A stretch of 47,151 nt of DNA from Chromatiales bacterium. Lineage in GTDB: Bacteria > Pseudomonadota > Gammaproteobacteria > Xanthomonadales > SZUA-36. The DNA lies in contig JAHEFT010000007.1 in NCBI GenBank assembly GCA_024640025.1, forward strand, positions 1 to 47,151, in the 5' to 3' direction. The translations under genes were made by a program, and so were the position numbers. Of this stretch, positions 7,222 to 16,764 are shown piece after piece; the stretch's first letter is position 1; the number at the start of each line of letters is the position of its first letter. The notes under the pieces were generated by a model. That model did no database searches, was not told the DNA's origin, and saw only the letters and a list, made by a program, of their open reading frames with translations.

Positions 7222-9246
7222 ATGCACAGCGTCAATCTCTTAGTCATAGACCGATCACCCGAGTCCGCTGAGCATGTCAACTCGCTGCTCCGTAATTCCG
7301 GAATTAAAATTCATGTAATTCATGCGCAGACCAGTTCCGAGGTGAAGCGTGCGCTGGACCACGATTCTCCGGTACTGATGCTCTATGCAGACCCCGACCC
7401 GGCTGACGCCCCGACAGAGGAGATCAGCGAGCTGGCCGCCGCATTCAACGTCCCGATGGCGCTTTTTACCACCATGGACGACCCCGAGCGCCTGGCCCGG
7501 ACACTGGCAACCACTGCCTGTTTCGTGATCAATTCACAGGACGAAGACCTGCTCACCGATGCGGTGAGCCGTTTGGTCCGGAGCAGTGAAAACGAACGGA
7601 ACCTGGAAAACCAGCAGCAGTACCTGGAAGAACTGGAACACCGCTACCACCTGCTGCTGGACAGTTCCCGTGATGCGATCGCGTATGTCCACGAAGGACT
7701 CCACGTTTATACCAACCGAACCTACCTGGAAGCACTGGGGGTCAAGGAGGATGCGGAGATCGCCGGCGTTTCTCTGCTGGAAATGCTCGATGCGGGGGAT
7801 GTCAACCTGAAAACACTTTTCAAGGGCCTGTCCAAGGGAACTTTTCCTGCCGGTCCGCTCGAAGTCAAGGTCACCCGGCCGGATGCCGACCAGTTTGACG
7901 CCAGCCTGGTGTTCTCCCCGGCACGTTTTGACGGCGAAGACTGCACCCAGATGATGATGCATCGCAAGGACTCTTCCAACGAGGTTGCAGCGGAACTGGA
8001 ACGCCTGCGAATGACCGACCCCCTGACCCGACTGCACAACCGGAGGGCGTTCTCAAATGCGCTGGAAGATTGCATCGCTTCACCGCCGACAAATGACACT
8101 GCGGCCGTTCTTTACCTGGAAGCGGACGGCCTGGAGCAACTGCAGAACGAACTTACCGTGGAGGCGTTGGACGCCTTCATCACCGACCTCGCCGGCGTCA
8201 TCCGGAAAAATACCGACAGCTCGGACTTTGCGGCCCGCATCACCGATTACGGTTTTGCCTTGCTGATCGCCCGCCCGACGAATGCCCAACTGGAAAAGAC
8301 TGCCCGGGAACTGCTGTCCGAGTACCGAAGCCACATCGTTGAGATTGGCGACCGCGCACTCTCCACTTCGTGCAGCATTGGCATGGCCGCCGTTGGGCGA
8401 CTGACCACGAGTGCGCCTGAAATCATCTCCTTTGCACGCGCAGCACAGACGGAAGCCGCTGAAAAGGGCGACCAACTGGTCGTGTACCGGCCGCAACTGA
8501 CCGCCGTGGCCGCCGTCAGCGGTGAACAGGACTGGATTGACCGGATCAGGATTGCCCTTTCAAACCAGGACTTCTACAGTGTCCAGCAATCGATCGTCAA
8601 CCTGGATGGCGAAGGCGAGCAAATGATGGAAAACACCACCTTCATGCGTGGTGAGGAAGGCGACTACGCGTCACAGGAATTCCAGAAAATTGCGGACCGT
8701 AACGATCTCGCGGGGGCGATAGACCGGCATGTCATTCCAGGACTGCTGAAGACGTTTGTCGATAGTGAGGAACGCCAGATCATCAGCCTGAGCAATAACT
8801 CTATCCTGGATTACGGCTTTCCCGGCTGGTTCGCAGAACAGCTGAAACTGTCCTGCGTGGAGGGCAGCAGGATTATTCTGCAGATAGAGGCCAAGGCCGC
8901 GCTCACCAACCTGCGGCCCGCCCAGCGACTGATGAAAGAACTCAAGCCGCTTGGTTGCAAACTGGCCATCAGCCAGTTCGATTCAGAACGGCGCTCCCGG
9001 CAACTGCTCGAGCACCTCGATGTTTCATTCGTCAAAATTCTTCCGTCGCTGACGGAAGACATGACAGCGATCACCAAGAACCAGGACGTCGTCAACAAGA
9101 TTGTCGAAGCTGCTGAGAAGAACGGTGTCGCCGTTATCGCAGAAGAAGTGGCGGATACGTCCAGCCTGGCCGTGCTTTGGCAATGCGGCGTCAAGCTGAT
9201 CGCCGGTACCTTCCTCAAAGAATCGTCCCAGGCGGCTGCCCAGTAA
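7222..9246 (+). CDS. FimX-like REC-PAS-GGDEF-EAL protein with both catalytic motifs degenerate
   Basis: This 674-residue cytoplasmic protein has a receiver-like N-terminus (about 1-120; LLVIDRSPESAEHVNSLLRN), a short coiled coil (ENQQQYLEELEHRY), a PAS domain (about 140-245), a GGDEF-type domain (about 260-430; MTDPLTRLHNRRAF) and an EAL-type domain (about 440-670). The GGDEF signature reads RITDYGFALL, so cyclase activity is not expected. The EAL position reads MMENTTFMRG, so phosphodiesterase activity is also unlikely. Length and domain order resemble FimX, a c-di-GMP-binding regulator of type IV pili. A c-di-GMP effector role is therefore plausible; orthology to FimX is not proven. Confidence 0.85.
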   Translation: MHSVNLLVIDRSPESAEHVNSLLRNSGIKIHVIHAQTSSEVKRALDHDSPVLMLYADPDPADAPTEEISELAAAFNVPMALFTTMDDPERLARTLATTACFVINSQDEDLLTDAVSRLVRSSENERNLENQQQYLEELEHRYHLLLDSSRDAIAYVHEGLHVYTNRTYLEALGVKEDAEIAGVSLLEMLDAGDVNLKTLFKGLSKGTFPAGPLEVKVTRPDADQFDASLVFSPARFDGEDCTQMMMHRKDSSNEVAAELERLRMTDPLTRLHNRRAFSNALEDCIASPPTNDTAAVLYLEADGLEQLQNELTVEALDAFITDLAGVIRKNTDSSDFAARITDYGFALLIARPTNAQLEKTARELLSEYRSHIVEIGDRALSTSCSIGMAAVGRLTTSAPEIISFARAAQTEAAEKGDQLVVYRPQLTAVAAVSGEQDWIDRIRIALSNQDFYSVQQSIVNLDGEGEQMMENTTFMRGEEGDYASQEFQKIADRNDLAGAIDRHVIPGLLKTFVDSEERQIISLSNNSILDYGFPGWFAEQLKLSCVEGSRIILQIEAKAALTNLRPAQRLMKELKPLGCKLAISQFDSERRSRQLLEHLDVSFVKILPSLTEDMTAITKNQDVVNKIVEAAEKNGVAVIAEEVADTSSLAVLWQCGVKLIAGTFLKESSQAAAQ

Positions 9247-9296
9247 AGCGTTCTGCTTCCCTACCGGCGAATGAGGTTTGAAGATAAACTCTGTCC

Positions 9297-10151
9297 ATGA
9301 TCCGGACAGGCAGATTCGCTCCCTCCCCGACCGGGGAGTTGCATTTTGGTTCGCTGATTGCGGCGGTGGCGAGTTACCTGCAGGTAAAATCCGGCAGCGG
9401 CCGGTGGCTCGTCCGGGTCGAGGACATCGATCCGCCCAGGGAGGTCCCCGGCAGCGCTGAGAGAATCCTGCGGGACTTGCAGCGGTTCGGACTGCAATCC
9501 GACCAGCCGGTGCTTTACCAGAGCGAACGAACCGAAGCCTACGAGGCCGCCATTCGGCAACTTCTCGATTCCCGCCAGGCGTACTGGTGTGGCTGCAGCC
9601 GGTCCGAGTTGCCCGCCTCGGGCGTCTACCCCGGCACCTGCCGCACCGGCCTGCCCCCGGGTAAAAAGTCCCGCTCCATCCGCCTCAGGGTTCGTGACGA
9701 ACCCATCGGGTTCACCGACCTCGTGCAGGGTCCGGTCCGCGAAAACCTGGCCGAATCGGTCGGCGATTTCATTATCCGCAGAGCCGATGGCCTCGCCGCC
9801 TATCAATTGGCCGTGGTCGTCGACGATGCTTTCCAGGAAGTGACCGAGGTTGTCAGAGGAGCCGACCTGCTGGGATCCACGACCCGGCAAATCTATTTAC
9901 AGAGGTGCCTCGGGCTTCCCACACCCATCTACGCCCACCATCCGGTCGCCCTTGCAAGCGACGGCACCAAGCTGGGGAAGCGACTGGGGTCGGATCCCAT
10001 CGCCGCTGCTTCCCCGCAGCGGGCGCTGGAATTGGCGCTTCGATTTCTCGGTCAATCCTGCCCGCCACAACCGGAACTGCCGGAACTCTGGCACCAGGCA
10101 TTGGAAAATTGGCAACTCGCGAAGGTTCCCCGGACGGCTTTCACGCTATAA
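9297..10151 (+). CDS. gluQ: Glutamyl-Q tRNA(Asp) synthetase
   Basis: This is a truncated paralogue of glutamyl-tRNA synthetase that activates glutamate and attaches it to queuosine in tRNA(Asp). At 284 residues it lacks the anticodon-binding domain, as expected. The class I signatures are present as APSPTGELHFGSL (HIGH equivalent) and KLGKRL (KMSKS equivalent). The zinc site is visible as WCGCSRSEL with a later YPGTC. It follows the FimX-like gene by 50 bases and precedes accA, so it may share a transcript with either. Confidence 0.95.
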   Translation: MIRTGRFAPSPTGELHFGSLIAAVASYLQVKSGSGRWLVRVEDIDPPREVPGSAERILRDLQRFGLQSDQPVLYQSERTEAYEAAIRQLLDSRQAYWCGCSRSELPASGVYPGTCRTGLPPGKKSRSIRLRVRDEPIGFTDLVQGPVRENLAESVGDFIIRRADGLAAYQLAVVVDDAFQEVTEVVRGADLLGSTTRQIYLQRCLGLPTPIYAHHPVALASDGTKLGKRLGSDPIAAASPQRALELALRFLGQSCPPQPELPELWHQALENWQLAKVPRTAFTL

Positions 10152-10178
10152 TGCCGGTTCATTCGTGTGAGCAATGCA

Positions 10179-11135
10179 ATGAATTCCAATTATTTAGATT
10201 TTGAGCAGCCCATTGCCGAATTGCAGGCCAAGATTGACGAGCTCAGAAACGTCGGCTCGGACAACGCCATCAATCTCGACGAGGAGATCCAGAGACTCCA
10301 GGTCAAGATGCGCCACAAAATAAAAGGAATATTTAAAGATCTCACGCCGTGGCAGATTTCGCAGCTGAGCCGGCACCCCCTGAGGCCTTACACACTCGAT
10401 TACATCGAGAAGATTTTTGAAGACTTCCACGAACTCCATGGGGACCGGGCGTTCGCCGACGACCATGCCATCGTTGGCGGCCTGGCACGGTTCAGGGGCA
10501 GGGCCATCATGTTCATCGGTCAACAGAAAGGCCGCGACACCAAGGCCAAGGTTTTCCGCAACTTCGGAATGCCGCGGCCTGAAGGCTACCGCAAGGCCTT
10601 GCGGCTGATGAACATGGCCGCAAGGTTCCACCTGCCGCTGATCACTTTTATCGACACGCCGGGAGCATACCCGGGTGTAGGGGCTGAAGAACGGGGTCAA
10701 TCAGAAGCCATAGCGAAGAACCTGCAAGTGATGTCACGCCTTCCGGTGCCGGTTATCTGCACCATCATCGGGGAAGGCGGGTCAGGCGGAGCCCTGGCGA
10801 TCGGCGTTGGGGACCGGGTCAACATCCTTGAGTACAGCACCTACTCGGTGATCTCGCCGGAAGGCTGCGCCTCCATATTGTGGAAGGACGCGGCCAATGC
10901 GGAAGAAGCCGCGACGGCCCTGGGCATCACTTCGGATCGCCTGAAGTCCCTTGGACTGGTGGATGAAGTCATTCCTGAACCACTGGGCGGGGCGCACAAG
11001 GAACCCGGGGAAGTGGCGAAGCGAATTGCCGATTGCCTGGAAAAGCAGCTGACAGAACTCGAAAAGAAAACGACGGAACAGCTCGTGGAAGACCGTTTCC
11101 AACGGTTGCTGAAATTCGGTGAGTTCCAGGATTAG
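10179..11135 (+). CDS. accA: Acetyl-CoA carboxylase carboxyltransferase subunit alpha
   Basis: AccA pairs with AccD to move carboxyl from biotin to acetyl-CoA, the first step of fatty acid synthesis. The ATG at 10179 ([16 protein letters not shown]) matches the E. coli N-terminus and gives 318 residues; the track start is a GTG four codons upstream. Crotonase-type oxyanion glycines are visible in [13 protein letters not shown], along with the conserved GDRAFADD and [15 protein letters not shown] segments. tilS follows 15 bases later, a neighbourhood also seen in E. coli. The partner accD is not in the window. Confidence 0.97.
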   Translation: MNSNYLDFEQPIAELQAKIDELRNVGSDNAINLDEEIQRLQVKMRHKIKGIFKDLTPWQISQLSRHPLRPYTLDYIEKIFEDFHELHGDRAFADDHAIVGGLARFRGRAIMFIGQQKGRDTKAKVFRNFGMPRPEGYRKALRLMNMAARFHLPLITFIDTPGAYPGVGAEERGQSEAIAKNLQVMSRLPVPVICTIIGEGGSGGALAIGVGDRVNILEYSTYSVISPEGCASILWKDAANAEEAATALGITSDRLKSLGLVDEVIPEPLGGAHKEPGEVAKRIADCLEKQLTELEKKTTEQLVEDRFQRLLKFGEFQD

Positions 11136-11150
11136 CCGGGGCAACGATTC

Positions 11151-12506
11151 GTGAAACCCGAAGATAGTGATTTCACCAGCCAGAATTTGCTGGACAGCCT
11201 GTCACGCCTGCCAACGCCCAGAAAATACTGGGTAGGTTTCAGTGGCGGCGCGGATTCGACGGCCCTGCTCCAGGCCATCCACGAGTGTGCAGCGCAGCTG
11301 CCGGCACCCATCCACGCGGTACATTTCCATCACGGGTTGCAAGCCGAGGCAGATTCCTGGCAGGACCACTGCGGCAGGTTCTGCGCTGAAAGAGGCATTC
11401 CCTTCCTGTCCAAAAAGCTCGAAATATCATCTATCGGCGGAAGCAGCCCCGAAGAGGAAGCGCGAAACTGCCGGTATCGTGCGGTTGCCGAAATCCTCGG
11501 CAGAAGTGAGATGTACCTGACTGCACACCATGCTGAAGACCAGGCGGAAACACTGTTCCTCAACCTGATGCGGGGCAGCGGAATCGAAGGCCTGGCGGGC
11601 ATTCCGGTGTTGCGAAACCTGGAAAATGGATGGGTTGCGCGCCCTCTTCTGGACCGTAACCGGCCTGAACTGGAGCGATTCCTCCAACAGCGGAACATAG
11701 GCTGGCTGACTGATCCGTCGAATGAGGACACGACGTTCGATCGCAATTATCTGCGGCGCGAGTTGTTTCCCCTGATGGAAAGGCGCTGGCCGGGCCTGGG
11801 CCGGCGTCTCTTCCGCACGGCCAGGAACGCACGCATTACTGCCGGCGCCATGGCCATGTTTATCGAAGGCCAGTCCGGCGACCTGATCCGTGACCGGCTT
11901 AAAATGTCCCTGCAAAAATTGCTGGAACTGGACCCGGAAATGCAGACACTGATTTTGCGCCAGTGGCTGCGCCGGCATGAAGTACCGATCCTGCCTGAAG
12001 CCCGGCTGGTGGAGTTCCTGGAGCAACTGGCCGGTTCCAACCTGACCAGCCAGGCGGAAGTCCGCTGGGAAGACTGGATGATCAAGCGGTACAAGCGCGA
12101 TCTCTGGCTGCACCGGAGGAAGCCTTTCCTCGCTTGTCCGGAAAAGAAATGGAAGAACCACATGAAGCTGGACCTTGGTCCCGATTCCGGTGTTCTCCGG
12201 CTGGTGGGTGAATCAACCGCGATTCCCGCCTCCTGGAAAGTTCGGGCGCGTAAGGCAGGTGACCGGATTCGCCTGTTGCCCAACGGGCCAAGTCACAAGC
12301 TCAAGCAACTTTTCCAGGCCGCGCTGATTCCACCCTGGCTGCGAACCGGCATACCCGTCCTCGAGTGGGATGGCGAACCGGTGGCGCTCGGAGACTGGGT
12401 CATTGGACACCGGTTGCAGAACTGGCTGTTCGACAATAGCCTCAAACTTCAGTGGCGCCCCGCCGACCCTGTATTGGGCCGCGTACGAACAGACTGCCAA
12501 CGTTAA
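11151..12506 (+). CDS. tilS: tRNA(Ile)-lysidine synthetase
   Basis: TilS attaches lysine to C34 of the CAU-anticodon tRNA(Ile), which lets it read AUA. The N-terminal PP-loop ATPase motif is SGGADST at residues 31-37. AHHAEDQAETLFLNLMRGSG and the FDRNYLRRELFP segment are family hallmarks. The C-terminal substrate-binding region contains the usual KVRARKAGDRIRLLP. Length is 451 residues, normal for the full three-domain form. The start is GTG, 15 bases after accA; xseB begins 7 bases after the stop, so accA-tilS-xseB-ispA-dxs are probably co-transcribed. Confidence 0.96.
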   Translation: MKPEDSDFTSQNLLDSLSRLPTPRKYWVGFSGGADSTALLQAIHECAAQLPAPIHAVHFHHGLQAEADSWQDHCGRFCAERGIPFLSKKLEISSIGGSSPEEEARNCRYRAVAEILGRSEMYLTAHHAEDQAETLFLNLMRGSGIEGLAGIPVLRNLENGWVARPLLDRNRPELERFLQQRNIGWLTDPSNEDTTFDRNYLRRELFPLMERRWPGLGRRLFRTARNARITAGAMAMFIEGQSGDLIRDRLKMSLQKLLELDPEMQTLILRQWLRRHEVPILPEARLVEFLEQLAGSNLTSQAEVRWEDWMIKRYKRDLWLHRRKPFLACPEKKWKNHMKLDLGPDSGVLRLVGESTAIPASWKVRARKAGDRIRLLPNGPSHKLKQLFQAALIPPWLRTGIPVLEWDGEPVALGDWVIGHRLQNWLFDNSLKLQWRPADPVLGRVRTDCQR

Positions 12507-12513
12507 GAAGCAC

Positions 12514-12756
12514 ATGATGAAAAAAAACACCGATGAACTTCCTGATTTTGAAAAGGCTCTTGAAGAGCTCGAATCCCTGGTGGAGCAACTGGAGTCCGGC
12601 GACCTCAGCCTTGACCAGTCTCTCAGCCAGTTCAAACGCGGCGTCGAACTGACCCGCCACTGCCAGGGCGTCCTCGAGGAGGCGCAACAGGTGGTGCAGA
12701 AACTGATGAATGCCGACGATGAATCCTCCGCTGTTCCGTTCGAATCCCGTGACTGA
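12514..12756 (+). CDS. xseB: Exodeoxyribonuclease VII small subunit
   Basis: XseB binds the large subunit XseA to form ExoVII, which degrades single-stranded DNA. The track ORF begins inside tilS, but the real start is the ATG-ATG pair at 12514/12517 after AAGAAG, giving about 80 residues as usual. The signature FEKALEELESLVEQLESGDLSLDQSL is clear. The tail after residue 68 is acidic and variable. It is followed by ispA, whose GTG overlaps the xseB stop region, the same xseB-ispA-dxs order as in E. coli. xseA is not in this window. Confidence 0.95.
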   Translation: MMKKNTDELPDFEKALEELESLVEQLESGDLSLDQSLSQFKRGVELTRHCQGVLEEAQQVVQKLMNADDESSAVPFESRD

Positions 12757-13633
12757 ATCTTCGACCGCGGTCATACAGTGGCAGAACCGGATCGAGACGA
12801 TTCTCGACAAATACCTGCCGCCCGAATCAAGTGAACCGGTCCTGCTTCACCAGGCGATGCGTTATGCCTCCCTGGGTGGCGGCAAGCGATTCAGGCCAGT
12901 TCTGATTTACTCGGCCGGCACAGCACTGGGGCTCCCGGAAAGCACCCTTGACCCTGTCGCGGCTGCGATCGAGCTCATTCACGCCTATTCCCTGATTCAT
13001 GATGATTTGCCGGCCATGGACGATGATGAACTGCGGCGGGGAAGGCCTACTTGCCACAAGGCCTTTGACGAGGCCACGGCAATCCTGGCCGGCGACGCAC
13101 TGCAGGCCCTGGCGTTCGAAATCCTTTCCAGCGGGCTGTCAGCAACCCTGCCCAACCGCCTGCTGGCCATCAACACCGTTGCCCGCGCCTGCGGTTCCCT
13201 GGGAATGGCGGGAGGCCAGGCGCTGGATCTGGGCGCCGTGGGCCGAAAGATCAGTGAACAGGAGCTCACAACCATGCACCAGCTCAAGACCGGTGCGTTG
13301 ATCACGGCATCTGTCACTACTCCGGCGCTTTTGTCCGGCGCCGAATCCGAAACCCTGCAACACCTCTCAGCCTATGGCGAGTGCATCGGCCTGGCCTTCC
13401 AGGTTCACGATGATATTCTGGATGTCACCGGCAACAGCAAGTTGACCGGCAAGAGTACGCTGGCTGATGCTGCATTGAACAAGCCCACATTTCCTTCTAT
13501 CCTCGGACTGGAAAATTCCCGGAAAAGGGCCCTTGAATTGCGCGATGAAGCCATCTTCCACCTGCAACATATCAAAGGCGACGCCCGGGACCTGGAATGG
13601 CTGGCCCGTTACGTCGTCAGTCGCGACCGATAG
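12749..13633 (+). CDS. ispA: Farnesyl diphosphate synthase (geranyltranstransferase)
   Basis: IspA condenses IPP with DMAPP and GPP to give farnesyl diphosphate, the precursor of ubiquinone and heme A side chains and undecaprenyl phosphate. The first Asp-rich motif is DDLPAMDDDELRRG and the second is DDILDVTG; GGGKRFRP and LKTGALI are also family landmarks. I prefer GTG at 12749 (294 residues), which overlaps the xseB end by eight bases and matches the E. coli N-terminal length. ATG codons at 12710 and 12719 are alternatives; none has a clear ribosome binding site, so translational coupling is likely. Confidence 0.94.
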   Translation: MTESSTAVIQWQNRIETILDKYLPPESSEPVLLHQAMRYASLGGGKRFRPVLIYSAGTALGLPESTLDPVAAAIELIHAYSLIHDDLPAMDDDELRRGRPTCHKAFDEATAILAGDALQALAFEILSSGLSATLPNRLLAINTVARACGSLGMAGGQALDLGAVGRKISEQELTTMHQLKTGALITASVTTPALLSGAESETLQHLSAYGECIGLAFQVHDDILDVTGNSKLTGKSTLADAALNKPTFPSILGLENSRKRALELRDEAIFHLQHIKGDARDLEWLARYVVSRDR

Positions 13634-13657
13634 CTTCCCGGGCCCAGCACGGATAAA

Positions 13658-15580
13658 ATGAACCAGATGAACAAGCAGCATTACCCATTACTCAGCTCAA
13701 TCGACTCTCCAGCCGACCTGAGAAAGCTCGATGAAGAGCAATTGGCGCAAGTCGCGGAAGAACTGCGTGGCTACCTGATCGAATCCGTCGCCGCCAGCGG
13801 CGGGCATTTCGGCGCGGGTCTGGGTTGCGTGGAGCTCACTGTTGCGCTGCATTTTCTTTATGAAACCCCGCATGACCGGATTGTTTGGGACGTCGGACAT
13901 CAGGCCTACCCGCATAAAATCCTCTGCGAACGGGCCGGAACCATTACCACCATCAAGCAGCAACAGGGCCTTGCGCCGTTTCCGAAACGCACGGAGAGCG
14001 AGTTCGACACCTTCGGCACCGGGCACTCCTCCACATCGATCAGCGCCGCCCTGGGCATGGCGGCCGCCTCCGCCCTGCAGGACCAGGACCGCAAGTGCGT
14101 TGCCATCATCGGCGATGGGGCAATGACCGCTGGTATGGCGTACGAGGCGCTCAATCACGGCGGCGATCTCGATAACGACCTGCTGGTGATTCTGAACGAG
14201 AACCAGATGTCGATCTCGCCCAACGTCGGCGCAATGACCAAGATGCTGGGGCGCCTGATGAGCGGCCCCACGATGACCGGAATCCGTGAGCGCGGCAAGA
14301 GCATGATGCACCGGGATTCCCGCACCTGGCGTTTTATGAGCCGCTGGGAAGAACACATCAAGGGCATGGTCATGCCCAGCACTTTGTTTGAGGAACTGGG
14401 GTTCAATTACCTGGGTCCGATTGACGGGCATGATATTCCGACACTGGTCAGAACCATACGCACCGCACGGGACATCCACGGTCCGAACCTGCTCCACATC
14501 ATTACGGAAAAAGGCAAGGGCTACGAACCGGCAGAAAAGGATCCCATCAAGTATCACGCAGTGGGGCCGTTCAATCCGAAAACCGGTGTCGTGGCCTCGG
14601 TCGTCAGCGAGAAGCCCAAGCCGAACTATACAGAGGTTTTCGGAGAATGGATTTGTGACATGGCCGAACAGGACAAAAACCTGCTGGCCATCACGCCGGC
14701 GATGCGCGAAGGTTCAGGGCTGGTGGAATTTCACGATCGCTTTCCCGATCGTTACTTCGACGTGGGCATCGCAGAGCAGCACAGCGTAACACTTGCTGCC
14801 GGAATGGCCTGTGAAGGCGCCCACCCTGTAGTCGCCATTTACAGCACTTTTCTGCAACGCGCCTACGATCAGATGATCCATGATGTCGCTCTGCAGGACC
14901 TGCCCGTGCTGTTCGCCATTGACCGTGCGGGCCTGGTGGGGCCGGACGGCCCGACCCATGCCGGAAGTTTCGATCTCAGCTTCATGCGTTGCATCCCCGG
15001 CATGGTCATCATGGCGCCGGCAGATGAAAACGAGTGCCGCCAGATGTTGTATACCGGTTTCTGTCACCAGGGACCGGCGGCGGTGCGCTATCCCAGGGGC
15101 CGCGGCCCGGGTGTGGAAATCCAGAAGAAAATGACTGCCATCCCCCTGGGCAAGAGCGTGACGGTCCGCGAGGGCAACGAATTGGCCATCCTGGCGTTTG
15201 GCAGCATGGTGGAATCCTGCTCGAGCGTCGCGGAACAACTCGATGCGACACTGATCAATATGCGTTTCGTCAAACCCCTTGACCGCGAAGCCGTCCTGAC
15301 GGCAGCCAGGCAGCATGCTCACCTGGTGACCGTCGAGGAAAATGCCGTGGCAGGCGGGGCCGGCAGCGGCATCAACGAACTGCTGGCCAGCGAAGGCCTG
15401 AAGGTCGACATCCTCAACATCGGCCTGGATGACAACTACATCCAGCACGGCACGCGCGAAGAATGCCTGCACCTGGCTGGCCTGGATCGCGAGGGTATCC
15501 TGGCGAAAATTGTGCGGCGCTTCGGCGCAGGAAAACAGCGGGCGGTTCCGGAAACGGGTTTGCGTCAGACGGTGATTTGA
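13658..15580 (+). CDS. dxs: 1-deoxy-D-xylulose-5-phosphate synthase
   Basis: DXS joins pyruvate and glyceraldehyde 3-phosphate, using thiamine diphosphate, in the first step of the MEP isoprenoid pathway. At 640 residues it is full length. The ThDP motif is [18 protein letters not shown]...NEN, the transketolase-type active-site region is [17 protein letters not shown], and the catalytic Glu lies in [16 protein letters not shown]. It lies 24 bases after ispA in the same operon. Its last 16 bases overlap the convergent DUF2238 gene. Confidence 0.97.
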   Translation: MNQMNKQHYPLLSSIDSPADLRKLDEEQLAQVAEELRGYLIESVAASGGHFGAGLGCVELTVALHFLYETPHDRIVWDVGHQAYPHKILCERAGTITTIKQQQGLAPFPKRTESEFDTFGTGHSSTSISAALGMAAASALQDQDRKCVAIIGDGAMTAGMAYEALNHGGDLDNDLLVILNENQMSISPNVGAMTKMLGRLMSGPTMTGIRERGKSMMHRDSRTWRFMSRWEEHIKGMVMPSTLFEELGFNYLGPIDGHDIPTLVRTIRTARDIHGPNLLHIITEKGKGYEPAEKDPIKYHAVGPFNPKTGVVASVVSEKPKPNYTEVFGEWICDMAEQDKNLLAITPAMREGSGLVEFHDRFPDRYFDVGIAEQHSVTLAAGMACEGAHPVVAIYSTFLQRAYDQMIHDVALQDLPVLFAIDRAGLVGPDGPTHAGSFDLSFMRCIPGMVIMAPADENECRQMLYTGFCHQGPAAVRYPRGRGPGVEIQKKMTAIPLGKSVTVREGNELAILAFGSMVESCSSVAEQLDATLINMRFVKPLDREAVLTAARQHAHLVTVEENAVAGGAGSGINELLASEGLKVDILNIGLDDNYIQHGTREECLHLAGLDREGILAKIVRRFGAGKQRAVPETGLRQTVI

Positions 15581-16164
15581 TTCCGGATTTGCCGGTCGTG
15601 CAGTTTTCCAAGCAGGATGATCGCAAGGCTGGCACCGACCAGGGCCCAGGCCATGTCGGACTGCGTGTCCCACACGTAGCCCTGCGTACCAAGGAATGAG
15701 TCAGCCGCTTCCGCGCTGAACAACGCCACCCACCATTCGATCAGTTCATAGAAGGCACTGATCGCCAGGCATATGCAGATCACGATAAAAGACAGCCAGC
15801 CGCGCCGGGCGACCACGTGATTGCGGATCAGAACCTCGCGAATGACGATGGCCGGAATGAAACCCTGGGCAAGGTGCCCCAGCTTGTCATAGTTGTTGCG
15901 GTCTCCGCCCATCCAGTCATTGACCCAGTCGCCGATAGGAACTTCTGCGTAGGTGTAATGCCCGCCAACCATCAGGATGAGGGCGTGAACAAGGATCAGG
16001 GCGTAAGCCAGGGACGTCAACGGGAAACGCTGACGGGTCAGTGTGAGAACCACGAGGGCAAGCAGCGCAGGAACGACTTCCAACCACCAGGTCGGGTAGT
16101 CGTGGGGCTTCCATCCCGACCATGCCAGGACCAGGAAGAAAATGGTCAGCCAGGCGTATTTCAA
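15565..16164 (-). CDS. DUF2238 (YjdF-like) inner membrane protein
   Basis: This 199-residue protein has five or six predicted membrane segments and the DUF2238 core: a [23 protein letters not shown]-type stretch and a [11 protein letters not shown] motif, then [20 protein letters not shown]. The function is not known; E. coli YjdF is the named relative. Conserved His, Asp and Glu in or near membrane helices suggest a catalytic or metal-binding role, which is inference. The only reasonable start is TTG at 16164, directly after the stop of the stress-protein gene, so translation is probably coupled to it. Confidence 0.85.
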   Translation of the reverse strand: MKYAWLTIFFLVLAWSGWKPHDYPTWWLEVVPALLALVVLTLTRQRFPLTSLAYALILVHALILMVGGHYTYAEVPIGDWVNDWMGGDRNNYDKLGHLAQGFIPAIVIREVLIRNHVVARRGWLSFIVICICLAISAFYELIEWWVALFSAEAADSFLGTQGYVWDTQSDMAWALVGASLAIILLGKLHDRQIRNQITV

Positions 16165-16617
16165 CTATTCGGCGTCATAAACCCTGACCGCCAATACATC
16201 GCAACTCGATCCATGCAGCACGGAGTTCGCCGTGGCGCCAAGCAGTAACTGAACACCCTTCTGTCCATGGGTCCCCAGCACGATCAGATCCATATCGTGT
16301 TCTTCGGCAAACCGCCTGATTTCGCGCGCCGGCGTTCCGTTCAGAAAATGACGGGCGGATTCCGGCACACCGGAATTCTCACCGATACCATCGAGTTTCT
16401 GCTTCAGTTCAGACCGCAGATTCTCTTCTACCTCGTCCATGCCCACAAAAACCGGGCCGTACGGAACCACACCCATGTAAACCGAATCCATGGGCTCCTG
16501 CACGTAAATCAGGTGTATTTCGCCATCCGGAGCAGCAACATCATGCGCACGCTTCATGATGGCAGCGGATTCACTGCTCAAATCAATAGCGACAGCAATT
16601 TTCTTGTAACCGGACAT
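16165..16617 (-). CDS. Universal stress protein, UspA family
   Basis: This 150-residue single-domain Usp protein has the alpha/beta fold start YKKIAVAIDLS and the family C-terminal block DLIVLGTHGQKGVQLLLGATANSVLHGSSCDVLAVR. The glycine pattern resembles ATP-binding members, but spacing is not an exact match to G-2X-G-9X-G(S/T), so nucleotide binding is uncertain. I chose the ATG at 16617 because GGAG lies just upstream; the track ATG at 16632 is weaker. It is followed at once by the DUF2238 gene and is divergent from the alcohol dehydrogenase. Confidence 0.9.
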   Translation of the reverse strand: MSGYKKIAVAIDLSSESAAIMKRAHDVAAPDGEIHLIYVQEPMDSVYMGVVPYGPVFVGMDEVEENLRSELKQKLDGIGENSGVPESARHFLNGTPAREIRRFAEEHDMDLIVLGTHGQKGVQLLLGATANSVLHGSSCDVLAVRVYDAE

Positions 16618-16764
16618 ATCGTTCTCCGTCATGAGAGAGTTCCCCTTGTTTCATTCTAGACCAGGTAGGCTCAAAATGAATGACTGGGGTCAAAAATGGC
16701 CTGGATGGCAGGAATTATCATCTTTTCAATGGCTGAGGCAAAAACTCAAACCCGAGGCTCCTTC

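Noticed and set aside
12735-12755. GTTCGAATCCCGTG, resembling a tRNA T-loop
   Set aside because: It lies inside the xseB coding frame (VPFESRD). No acceptor or anticodon stem can be drawn upstream, so it is chance.
13697-14557. Long minus-strand ORF opposite dxs (286 residues)
   Set aside because: It is a shadow of dxs codon usage, with no recognisable motif and no ribosome binding site. Similar shadows opposite coxA, gpmI and ctpA were dropped for the same reason.
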